Positions 43,397-53,217 of a DNA stretch of 64,000 nt are shown one piece after another. This stretch comes from Cladorrhinum sp. PSN259 (taxonomy: Eukaryota > Ascomycota > Sordariomycetes > Sordariales > Podosporaceae). How positions within the stretch are numbered: the first letter of the stretch is position 1; every line of letters starts with the position of its first letter. The position numbers and the translations under genes are program-made. Location of the stretch: positions 186,001 to 250,000 of the forward strand of contig MU867109.1 in the NCBI GenBank assembly GCA_033725935.1, written 5' to 3'. A model generated the notes under the pieces. It was not told where the DNA came from. It did not search any database and was given only the letters and a program-made list of their open reading frames with translations.

Positions 43397-43765
43397 TTAA
43401 AGACCCCCAACAGCATCAGCAGTCCATTGTGAACCTCCCGACGGAGCCCCGATAGGCGTATAAGTCCTTATTCCCGTCCTCTTTTCCTCGTCCTCCTCGG
43501 CCTTCTTCTTTGCTTTTGTCGACTTGACGGCGGGACTCTGGAATTTGGACATGAATTTGCTGAGTCTGGAAGGCGGCTTGGGGACGTAGTTCGGGTTTGG
43601 GGGGGCTACACGGTCTACGTAGAGGTAGCGGGCGGGGGTTTCTGGTTTTCTTTTGGGTTGGTCGATGGGTTGGTCGTTCAGGGTTGTGCCGGATGTTGAG
43701 GTGCGTGGTTCTTTTGTTTCGGGTTCTGTGGTGGTGGCGGTGGTGTCTTGGTAGGGGGTAGTCAT
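43397..43765 (-). CDS. Small basic hypothetical protein
   Basis: 122 residues from the ATG at 43765 (MTTPYQDTTATTTEP). The start is Thr/Glu-rich, then a Pro-rich stretch (ARYLYVDRVAPPNPNYVPK), then a basic helix (KSTKAKKKAEEDEEKRTG), then GAPSGGSQWTADAVGGL. There is no signal peptide or membrane span. Composition looks like a genuine disordered protein. It is convergent with the HeLo-like gene, 117 bp apart. I do not recognise a family. The competing frame 43416-43811 on the same strand is less protein-like. Confidence 0.5.
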   Translation of the reverse strand: MTTPYQDTTATTTEPETKEPRTSTSGTTLNDQPIDQPKRKPETPARYLYVDRVAPPNPNYVPKPPSRLSKFMSKFQSPAVKSTKAKKKAEEDEEKRTGIRTYTPIGAPSGGSQWTADAVGGL

Positions 43766-45451
43766 CTTGTCTTGCTAGAGATGGACTGTTGTGGAACTCG
43801 GCGTGGTCCACTATTCAACGTTGAGACTTTGGGAGAAGGTGGGTTTTCGGTTTTGTTGAATCAAAGGCTTGAGTGAAGAAGTCAAAGTCAACACTTGCGG
43901 GTGGGTGGGTAGTAAAGATTCCCGGCTAGTTTTATATTTTCCAACAACTCCACGCGTGAAATGGCGAGGAAAAGCAGAACCGTATCAAATGACCTCCTTC
44001 TCGGACTTTGATAACCAGTTGTATTACATCAACCGCTTCCGAAGGCTGCTTAGTGTCATGTTCAAAACAAGCCATATTTTTTGCACTGCCTACCTTGGCG
44101 TGCCATTATTCAGATCCAACGGCAGACGTGGCCGATATGTGGTTACATCGAGTAACAATTAGTGCAAAGGCCTTCGCAAATCTCGTTTTCGTTCTGCTTG
44201 GTTCCTTCTGATTTTAGAGGAGTTGTTCTCATCGTGTATAGGTACCAGGTAATGTTCTCTTTGGATGATGAGAGCAAAGTCTTTACTTGAGATCATTATC
44301 TAGATTTGATGCAAACTGAAGGCCTAGCGCTTGGCGTATTCCGTTGCAGGGAGCGTTGCCGGCTCTACGTGTAAGGTATGTAGTTCACTTTTAGGCTAAA
44401 TACATGACTGTAGTCTGCGCACTTCGATTACAGTACCCATCAACATGGATGTGTTGGGCGGCCTCCGATGAGGCTGTGTAAAGCTCATAACCAGGCGGGG
44501 ATATTCCGTCCAAGAGCCGCAAAGGGGTTTCATCGAAAACTGGAGGCAGAAGTGATGTTGACATCAAGTCACGGCTGGTGTCTCTCTTATAGAGCTCGGA
44601 CTGGATGCAAGTGCCCTTGATGAGAAGAGATCTTCGGTTGTCTAGGCGGTCTGTTTTCTGCTCTCCAACCTGTTAACGTAGTTTGAATGAGTCAAATGCT
44701 CACTTGTCTTTTGGGGATCATGGCGGTCGTCAACTTTTACCCAGGGACCAACCATCATGACCCGGTCAGATTCTGAAATCCGAATGGGCAGACAACAGCT
44801 TGGCTGTGGCGGAGTATTACTTCGAGACAAAACAATCGTGTTAACCACAAAGCCAGTCAGAAAAACTCAAAGTTCAAGTTGTATTTGAAAGTAGGGCAGA
44901 GGGACGACAAAGTCAGCCCCCTACCATAAGTCGTAGAGTCAGGCTTTAGTAATTCGTTCCGTCGAAGCAACCTCCTACCTAGTCAACTTGCTCTTGCGAG
45001 AGTGCTAGAGGTTTAAATCTGTCCATTTAGCGATAGTCCAAGTACCTCACAAATTCCAATGCTTTCTATGTCAGCCACCAAAGTCAAAGAAACTAAACAA
45101 GCTCAACGCCACCAAATATACTTTTGTGTCCTGGCACACGCACCCTTATCCCCACTGCAAAACCGTCTCACTCTCCACCCCCTTTCCCACATGTCAACAT
45201 GCCGATGACGTTCTCTTAGACAAAAATCACCCCCCTACAATGTCTCAAGTCGATCCAGACCCCGTGAGACCTCCTCACTTCAGGAATGCAATCACTGATG
45301 ATCAGCACAGCAACCGCCTCGTGCCAACCATACTTCAGACTACAAGAACTTGGCATATAATCCCTCCCTATTTCCCTACTTACCTACCCCTTCTATCTCA
45401 GTTCTGAGTCTAACTAGCCATATCCATATCCCTCCTATCAAACCCATAACC
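43766..45451. other. 1.7 kb gene-free stretch
   Basis: No gene recognised. CATATAAT at 45354-45361 lies about 90 bp before the CAP-protein ATG and may be its TATA box. The leader is CT-rich. Confidence 0.5.
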
Positions 45452-46090
45452 ATGATCCCCCAACCCCTTTCCCTCCTCCTCCTTCTTGGAACCTTCCCCT
45501 TCCTAACCTCCGCAACCTCCACCACCGACCTCTCCAAGGAAATTTCCCTCAACTCCCCCTCCCCATCCTCCCCGTCCTTCATCAACTACGTCCTCCAGAC
45601 CGTCAACCCAATCCGCGCGCAACACGCCGCCGCACCTTTAATCTGGGACCAAACCCTCACCGCATTCGCCTTACAAAAGGCAAACGGGTGTACACTTAAC
45701 CATACCGTATGTACATTTCCCATTTCCCCCCCTTTTGTTTTTCCAGTATACTAATAAACGCTGTCGCGTAAAAAGGGCCCGTACGGAGAAAACGCCTACT
45801 GGACGTACTACTGGCCGCCCGAGACCCAGCCAAACTTCAACGTCGAGATCGAGTCAGCCTTTCAGAACTGGAACTCCCAGGAGGAAGTAAACGCTTATCT
45901 GGCGGGGCCCGAGCACTACCTCGCCGCCGCGCACTTTACGCAGACGGTGTGGAAGGCTACCCGCCGCATCGGGTGCGCGTTTAGTGCCCGCCAGTGCGTG
46001 CAGAACCCGGACCAGGAGTGGTGGTTTTACTGCGATTTCTGGCCCAGGGGGAATTACAAGGGGTGGTATGCTGGGAATGTTACTGTTTGA
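45452..46090 (+). CDS. Secreted CAP-domain (PR-1/SCP-like) protein
   Basis: Proposed CDS join(45452..45706, 45776..46090), 189 residues. The 69-bp phase-0 intron is GTATGT...TACTAAT...AAAAAG, with a near-canonical branch site. Residues 1-20 (MIPQPLSLLLLLGTFPFLTS) form a signal peptide. The CAP domain starts INYVLQTVNPIRAQHAAAPLIWDQTL, with H at the first metal/ligand position. It continues GPYGENAYWTYYW and reaches the CAP signature HFTQTVWKATRRIGCAF, then WWFYCDFWPRGNYKG. Six cysteines are expected to pair; five are plain. CAP proteins of fungi (the Pry group) bind sterols and are exported; in pathogens some act against host lipids. It stands alone, with no partner gene nearby. Confidence 0.9.
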
Positions 46091-46463
46091 GATTGGCTGG
46101 GTTGGATGGGTGCCATAAAGAATGGGTCGGCAGCAAACAAAGAGTCGAGGGAACAGTAACTTGCTGGTAATGGTTGACAAAGTGAAGACAGCAAAGTATC
46201 TTTCCTTGAAGACAAAAAATAAGTAACAGAAAAGTGGTCTTATTAATGCAATTCTTCGAGCCAAATGGCGATATCCTCTTGCTGTTCAAGTTCTTGTTGT
46301 TCAAGTTCTTGTTGTTCTTGAGGCCATAAAGTTTATGGTTTACAAGTTCTAGTTTATCAGGTGACACTCATTTAAACAGCATGCAGTCATCAGAAACATG
46401 CATATGTGATGAAAGACCTAACCCTTGTTCCGGGAATCGAAGTACGTTTGCTGACCTTCATAC
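46091..46463. other. Short intergenic with a 15-bp repeat
   Basis: Two copies of TTG(C/T)TGTTCAAGTTC are followed by a partial third (about 46279-46320). Otherwise empty; both flanking genes end here. Confidence 0.5.
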
Positions 46464-46990
46464 TACGCCTGAAGTGGCACACAGAATGGCCTGTTCCTTT
46501 CCCCTGCCACGACCTCTTCCTCACCCAATCCAGCGAAAGATTCGTCCTCGATGTTCTTGATACTCTTGTCGAGCTCTAGCGACTCCCTATCCCATCGAAT
46601 CTTACGGGCACGATCCCACCAGAACCATCCAAGAACCACCAAAGGCCGTCAAGGGGATGGTAAAGGCAAAGCATCTGGATCTGAGGGGAAGGTGACTGCC
46701 CCCCTGGATCGTTGCCAAAAGACAATATTATTAACACACCGAGTACAGGTTTGCATAGCTTGGTGACAACCCACCAGTACCAGTCTGGAAGTCGAAGAAA
46801 GTCATGCTGAAGATCGATGCCAAGAAGGTACCTGGAAGGAAAGTAGCGCCAAGCAATGAGAGCCCCTTCATGGCCTGCTGTCCCTCGTAGTAGCATGGGC
46901 GAGACGTCTCTAGTCTCCAGCAATCGTGAGATTTAGCTTAGAGTCCCTCTGAGCGATGCTGGCTGTGCTAAAGTTTACCTCATCTCCGGC
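46464..46990 (-). pseudogene. Decayed CorA-like membrane-domain gene
   Basis: The minus strand reads SIAQRDSKLNLTIAGD, a TAG stop, then RRLAHATTRDSR in one frame. It shifts to MKGLSLLGATFLPGTFLASIF and MTFFDFQTGTG. Then comes FAFTIPLTA and, after one more base, LVVLGWFWWDRARKIRW...DKSIKNIEDESFAGL, with a stop at 46464. The order (a helix with an RDS repeat, two membrane spans, then charged C-terminus) is that of fungal CorA-like proteins often linked to ankyrin or HET-type N-termini. At least one stop and two frameshifts make it inactive as it stands. More coding-like pieces occur upstream (to about 47090), so the dead gene may have been larger. It was probably a membrane protein related to Mg2+ transporters. 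Confidence 0.62.
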
Positions 46991-48808
46991 ATCTTCTGGT
47001 CAGGCTGAAGGTTGTGCCAAAAACAATTCGCTGCAGCTTCAAAGCAACCAACAACTTCCGGCCTAGTTGAGGTGGATTCCACTAAACTTGACGGTAGCAT
47101 TCTGTAATGCTTTCATTGAGCCTCTGCAGAATCTTGGAGCCCTTCATCCGGCCAGATGTAAGCTCCCTTCAGCGCAGATTTTCTTCCAGTATGCGGAGCC
47201 AGTCACGAGAGCTCCTGTGGCGGACTTGCTCTTTCGCTGAAATGAGCTGTGCCAAGAGCATGCTGGGAATAGAAGAGCATGGCTAATATCTGCCGTGCAG
47301 AGAGATATGTGTTTAAGACAGGCTACCAGCTCTGAGGTGGGCGGCATTTGATGTTGACTCGGCGAATCCTACTAATTCGTTACGCCGGAAAGAGTGAGAG
47401 ATTATCAACTCCCGGCCAGTCGTTATTGTCTCTGTACAGACATCGACCTTTCGAAAATGAGTTTTGGTATCACATCTAAGCTTAGCCTCAAGTAAATGCA
47501 AAGGGCATAAAGATAATGCCTACGCAACCGCGGATCGTCTTGGTCATCGACAAACCTGCACCAGAAGAAAAAAGCAACTGTGGGCAGTGGCTTCAATGGC
47601 CAACAAGGGAAACTTCATTCCCTCCATCACCCCTTTGTGAACATTAAAGGGAAGAGAGATCACATTGGGTGCAAAGGTTTCCGTATGCTTGACGTCTGTC
47701 TGGAGTCTTGATGTTGTTAAGGACATCATCAACTCAGGAGAAACTGGGATATGTACATCAGTCGAAGGGCACTCGTGATTTGACACCCATCAGGTAGTTG
47801 GGGCGCCGAGAAAGCGTAGACGTGAACAAAGTCCAGAACCTGGTCCTCTGTTAGAAGTCGTTCATTGTGAGTGCCCAGTGACGGGTCCTATCCCAGAATT
47901 AGCATATTAGCTACCCTATATGTATAATATTTCACCGCACCGTGTAATTGAGAATCTCGAGACATGTCGTCGCCTCCTGGACAGATCAAAATTGGGCAAG
48001 ATTGTCTTGGAAAATGCTAGAATCCATGTCAAGTATCTATCTTCTGAAGTCAAAATAACTCTAAATGCATCATCAGTTGGAACAGGCAGAAGCAGACGAG
48101 CGGGGTATGCGCAGCTACCCAACGGAACCAATCAGGGAAATTTTCTGTTCATCACCACCTGTTTCTTCTTCGGCCGTGAGATTCCAAGACCTGCAGATGT
48201 CCAGATGAAAGCCCCAGATGCAAGACATGATAAAGAACAGCATAGAGCGATGGGTAAAGTGAGAAGCTCCTAGCTGTTGTTTGCTATCCGACGGTGAGTT
48301 GCGGAACAGTTGCAAAGTTCGGACTCCTAAGAATTCAGAAAGATAAAACCCATGGGTATTTACACATGTAGCAATGGTTGCTGCATCGGGGATCTCATGG
48401 ATGGGTGTCGGAAATTGAACCTGGAATCTCGGGGAACTTCCATGCAAGTCCCAAAGATCGGGGAGTCAGTGACATCACACAGCTGCTGCAAGCACTCAAA
48501 TTTAGCGTCAGGTTAGCGGCACAGGGCTTGGAAAAGGGCATCGTTGGTACCAGACCCCTGTTCTTCAAAGGTCCGACCCGCTGACGTGGGGGTGTTTATC
48601 TGCCCAATTCCCCACCTGGATTGCATTTCTTCACATGTTTGCTTCCCTTTTCTTTGTTCGTTCTTTCAACTGCTGTTGATATAAACACAACCTCGTTACT
48701 CGTTTTCCAACATAGTCTGGCGATATAGCGGTCTTCTTTTTGTTTTCAATCCCTCCCATTTTCCGAAAGTTTCCTCTGACAGTCCCGTCTCTGATCTTTG
48801 CCACGAAC
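46991..48808. other. Decayed upstream region and promoter of the HD gene
   Basis: The part nearest 47000 includes minus-strand coding-like pieces (for example VGCFEAAANCFWHNLQP near 47000-47070) that may belong to the CorA-like remnant. Short open pieces continue to about 48450 without a clear gene. The last few hundred bases are the promoter and leader of the HD gene, with a GATATAAAC near 48677. Confidence 0.4.
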
Positions 48809-49673
48809 ATGTCTCCCCACGCTCAGCTAAACGGCACCCATACAAATGGCGTCTCCCAACCAGATGTTGCCGAAGTACCAGTCCCAGTAATCACTGGCCC
48901 ATGGACCGTCGACAAGGTTCTCGATACGCTCCCAGATGGAAAGCCGGTTGAGGGATCAGTCTCCCCATTGGCTTACTTCCACATTCTTGAGAGATTAAAG
49001 ACGATGAAGCGGGAGGGATGGAGGAGGTTCGGCATCAAAAAGTACAGTTCGTCCTCCCTTAGCCACAATTCGCTTCTGCTAACCAAATATGTGCAGAGGA
49101 GAGTCCATCTCCGACCATATGTACCGAATGTCCATGATGAGCATGCTCGCACCTGCATCACTCTCTAGCAGAATAGACATGGCCAAGTGCATGAAGATGT
49201 GTCTGATCCACGACATGGCAGAGTCGATTGTCGGCGATATTACACCCGTCGATGGCGTCGACAAGCCCGAGAAGAGCCGTCGTGAGGCTTCCACGATGGA
49301 CTACATCACCAAGAACTTGCTGGGCAATGTTGAGGAGGGCAGGGTCGGTGCCGAGATTCGTGCAATTTGGCAGGAATATGAGGATTCCAAGACGCTCGAG
49401 AGCCACTTTGTCCATGACATTGACAAGATGGAGCTGCTTCTGCAGATGGTCGAGTACGAGAAGCGTGGGAAGGGCAAGCTTGACTTGGGCGAGTTCGCGT
49501 ACGTCAAGACCAGAATCGTGTTGGACGAGGTCAAGGTGTGGGCCGATGAGCTTGTTCTGGAACGAGAGACCTTCTGGGCCGGACACGCGCATATTAATGG
49601 CGAGGCCGGCGTTGAAGGCGGCGTTTCTGCCGAGAAGAAGGCAATGCAGGATGACTACTACAACAGAAAATAG
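48809..49673 (+). CDS. HD-domain 5'-deoxynucleotidase-like protein
   Basis: Proposed CDS join(48809..49041, 49097..49673), 269 residues. The intron is 55 bp (GTACAG...TGTGCAG). The start is the ATG at 48809 (MSPHAQLNG); the upstream frame begins only with a TTG. The HD domain is complete: WRRFGIKKGESISDHMYRMS with the first His, then CLIHDMAESIVGDITP with the His-Asp pair, and HFVHDIDKMELLLQMVEYE with the last Asp. The family (HDDC2/YGK1-type) removes phosphate from deoxynucleoside monophosphates and needs a divalent metal. The N-terminal 45 residues are a disordered extension. Likely cytosolic housekeeping gene in nucleotide salvage. The substrate range is inferred from the family. Both splice sites are clean. 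Confidence 0.9.
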
Positions 49674-50774
49674 AAGGCGCCGGACGGTTCAATGTATACA
49701 ATGCGTTTCGGTCAACCGGATTTACGAAGTAATGATGATAATTATTTGGGTCTGTTTGGAGCATGGCGCCTTGTATTGCAAAAAAGAGGTATGAGTCGAG
49801 AGTTGAGAGAAGGAAAATCAAGATCATTGCTATGCAGGTTGCAGGATGCAGTGCCGCATGGCTCTCTCGATCGTCATTGTAGGAGGACCCAGAGATTTTG
49901 GTGGGGTTGAAAGTGCCCGCATGAAATTCTGTTGTTCTTGGCCCCAAGTGACAGGCTTTTGCCACAGCAACCATCCGTCTCCTGAATTTGTATCCCAGGC
50001 CGTGGCGACGGCAGCGTGTGCTTGGCCATCCGGATGACAGTGCGCTAGTGAATCTGTACTTCGATACAAGACACCAGGACCCTTTAACCTCCACTTGTCC
50101 CTTCAATCCATTGTTTTGCGTCGCCGAGTTCAGCAAACAACACACCACGGCTGTTCGCAGAACGATCGCTACGTCGCTACGTCACGTCGCATGCCACCGT
50201 TACCGGACCATTGACAGCTATGTGCGTGTGCGATGTAGATGGATGTCCTGTACCTCAACGACACCAGCCATAAAATCCACCGCGCAGAAACACCAGTGAA
50301 AACGGCCACTTCGGCTACAACGGCTTCCCCCACATCTCGAGACCGATTCTTTGGATAACGAAGAGGGGAACTATAATAATAACAGCGCTAGCTTCGCTGC
50401 TTCAGGGTCTGTCTCAACGAGAGGTTGGATACCCGGAGTAGCTTGGCGGTGAGGCTGTCATCGATCCCGGTCGCTTGAAAGGCCCTCAACCATTTGGGAC
50501 CGATTCTGGTTGGCTGTGACAAGCTCAACAACCCCACATCGGCGATACCTCAACAAGAGGGATCACGAGGACTGGCGAATCGAATTCCGACCACACCGCC
50601 CTTGTTTTTTTTGCAAGGCGACGAAACAGAACGAAGGGCAGAAAGCGGATACAACACCGGCGACGAGCACGAGATGCAGGCGATTTCCTGCGATAAAGGA
50701 AAGGCAAACCACCAATATCAATTCTCTAATCTGTAATATCTTTTGGGGACAAGAAACTCAATTCAGACGCCACC
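49674..50774. other. 1.1 kb intergenic, promoter of next gene
   Basis: No gene seen. It includes the 5' region of the gene at 50775; several ORFs on both strands look random. Confidence 0.5.
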
Positions 50775-52535
50775 ATGTCGTTCCAACCACAGTTCCATGT
50801 GCCTGGCACATTTACCTTTGAGAGTGGCTCAACGAGACCCGGACAGGCACTAAGCGCGGGCATCTTTCGCCCGCCTGCGCACTCCCCGCCGGAGTCGACT
50901 TACGGAAGCCTTTATTCGGATATTTCCATGTCAAATACCCAGGCGACGGGCACGGCGAAGCGAAAACGAATGGGCGCACGAGAGTCAACACCGGCGGGGT
51001 GGGAACGGAACATGGATGTGGACTCGATGCATGATTCGAGAGAAGATGACAGAAGTCGCCAGATTAGATATACTCTGGCAGGCCAGATCAATGCGACGCC
51101 CTTTGGGCCAGCTGTTGGTGCCGAGAATGGTCTGTTGGAGGAGAGTGTCTACTCTGACGTTGACTACAGAAAACGATTAGGGCCGACGAACGAACCCGAA
51201 TCGCCATCGGATCAACCGTACGACGCCGGAAATGCCGAAGAGCCAGAGACGAGGCCACCAGGATGGAGCATCTTCAACCCACTTGGGACGATAGGAGAGA
51301 TGGTGGGCAAGGTGTGGGAATTTTGCAGGACGGGAGCGTTCAGAGGATTTCACGCAGGAGGGGGAAATGGATACACGTTCAATGGGACGACGGTTACCGA
51401 GACCAAACCCACGGGGACCGATCGAGGTCAAGTTCAAGCATGGTGCAACGAGCACGATATTCCCACCCTCCCAAGCGACGCCCCCCCCATAAACAATACA
51501 TTATCCGATCCATTTCAACAAGCATTCTCGCCATTTACAAACATTTATCAGGATGATTACGATTCTCCGGATTCAACCCAGCGACCGGCCGCAAAACGGC
51601 GTCAAGTCAGCGCAAACAGAGATGAGCTAAGGAATTGGGTGGTGGTGGATGAACAACCAGAGGAGAACCAAAAACCCGCAAACACATTCAGCGCCGGACT
51701 CAAGGCCGCCGCCTCTTCCAGGCCGCACGCACCAATACGCACGCGGTCGACCTTTCACGCCAGCTCCGGGCGCCGAATCAGCGCTCCCTCGACAAAATTT
51801 ACGGGTGGCACCCCGCGGGCGCGTTCATCCCTGGCGCGCATCTCCCACGCCGAATCCCCGGACGTCAACCGCAGCTTCACACCGACTCCCAGGGAACCAG
51901 CGAGTTTCGCCTCTCCAAGACAGTCCACTGCCACTCCTGTCCATCACGAAACACCAAGTCGTATCCCCGTCCCAAGACAATCCTACAGCAGTAACCCGTT
52001 CATCACGCAACCCACCCTCACCTCACCTATCTCCCCCACTACCACAGCAGGACTCAGTTCGGCCTCCCGGCCATCAAGTCGGCAGTCACCCCGACACAGT
52101 ATTGGCTCCTCCCTCCCTTCTACCTCTTCAAGCATATCCCGCCCTTCGACGAGTTTATCCCGTCCCATCTCACCGACGAAACCAAACGGCATTCACCGAA
52201 GAAACCAATCTGGCGCCTCGGCATCCGCAAGACGACACTCACTGCTCTCGTCCTCGGGCGTATTAGTAGATGCAGACACAACAGTGCAGGCCAGTCCGAG
52301 GTTGAGCGCGGAGGCCAAACAGCTTGCTCAGAAGAAACTGGCAGTTGAAAAGGAGACCGACGCTAAAGTTGATGCTTTCAATGCTAGGTTGATGGCTATG
52401 ATCAGGCAGGGGAGGGAGGCGCTGGGGACAAAAGTTGAGGTTGAGATGGTTGATGATTTTGGGGGAGCGGGAGGAGGAGGTGGAGGTGGTGGTGGTGGGA
52501 CAGGATGGGAGGATGATGAGGATTCTTATTTGTGA
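50775..52535 (+). CDS. Ser/Pro-rich nuclear-type protein of unknown function
   Basis: 586 residues from the ATG at 50775 in a strong context (CACCATGTCG). The N-terminal third is disordered, with an NLS-like KRKRMGARE. The conserved-looking core is WSIFNPLGTIGEMVGKVWEF followed by CRTGAFRGFHAGGGNGYTF (about residues 163-200), a pattern I associate with an ascomycete family of unknown role. The next 300 residues are Ser/Pro/Arg-rich (many SP and RP pairs, so likely phosphorylated). Then a helix, AEAKQLAQKKLAVEKETDAK...FNARLMAMIRQGREAL, probably coiled-coil. The end is a run of ten glycines and an acidic finish. Intronless. A nuclear or cytoskeletal role is possible; I cannot name it. Confidence 0.75.
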   Translation: MSFQPQFHVPGTFTFESGSTRPGQALSAGIFRPPAHSPPESTYGSLYSDISMSNTQATGTAKRKRMGARESTPAGWERNMDVDSMHDSREDDRSRQIRYTLAGQINATPFGPAVGAENGLLEESVYSDVDYRKRLGPTNEPESPSDQPYDAGNAEEPETRPPGWSIFNPLGTIGEMVGKVWEFCRTGAFRGFHAGGGNGYTFNGTTVTETKPTGTDRGQVQAWCNEHDIPTLPSDAPPINNTLSDPFQQAFSPFTNIYQDDYDSPDSTQRPAAKRRQVSANRDELRNWVVVDEQPEENQKPANTFSAGLKAAASSRPHAPIRTRSTFHASSGRRISAPSTKFTGGTPRARSSLARISHAESPDVNRSFTPTPREPASFASPRQSTATPVHHETPSRIPVPRQSYSSNPFITQPTLTSPISPTTTAGLSSASRPSSRQSPRHSIGSSLPSTSSSISRPSTSLSRPISPTKPNGIHRRNQSGASASARRHSLLSSSGVLVDADTTVQASPRLSAEAKQLAQKKLAVEKETDAKVDAFNARLMAMIRQGREALGTKVEVEMVDDFGGAGGGGGGGGGGTGWEDDEDSYL

Positions 52536-53217
52536 AGAGGTTTTTTAAACATGTTGAAGGTTTATTAGCCGGCCGATGATTTTGTTTTGTTCTACTCCCT
52601 TTTTTTCCTGGTTTCTAGGAAACGGGGGGTTTTCTCTTTTTTTTTCGAGTGGCAGGTTTGTGTTGCACTTATCTCTGTTGCATTTGCCTTATTACGCGTG
52701 GCGCGTGATGTAGGGCATATACATCTGTCGGGTTTGTTTTTTTCTCCTCTCAATCACGCAATACTCCTCTTTGTTTGGTTCTTGTTCCTTGCAGAGGGGG
52801 ATGCGTGATGCATCCTTGAACGAACAAAATAGTAATGTTTGGGAGATACATTGTCATCCACACAATGCCATGTCTTATTTCTTTTCTTTCCTCTTCCTCT
52901 CTGGTTTTACTTCTCATGAGAGATGAATGTTGGAAAAAATTATCTTGAATTCTATTTGCAACAATAAAAAATTCAGTAAATCAAAACAAATGTGCTTGCT
53001 GTTGATAAAGACGATTCCTTTTTATTGTATCCAAACCAAAAGAAGAAAGAAATACAAGAGAAAAGAAGACTGAGAACGAATGCGGCGTCGGGTATCTGCG
53101 ATCTAATGATGATGCTGCTGTTCTCTTTCCAAAAAAAATTCAACATATCTTGTCCAATTTGCGGATTGCTGTTTTTACCAACTTTGCCAATCTAATTACG
53201 TCTCCTTGTCTCCTCGT
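52536..53217. other. Convergent 3' flanks
   Basis: AT-rich spacer between the convergent Ser-rich and zinc-knuckle genes, with T- and A-runs. No gene seen. Confidence 0.5.
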
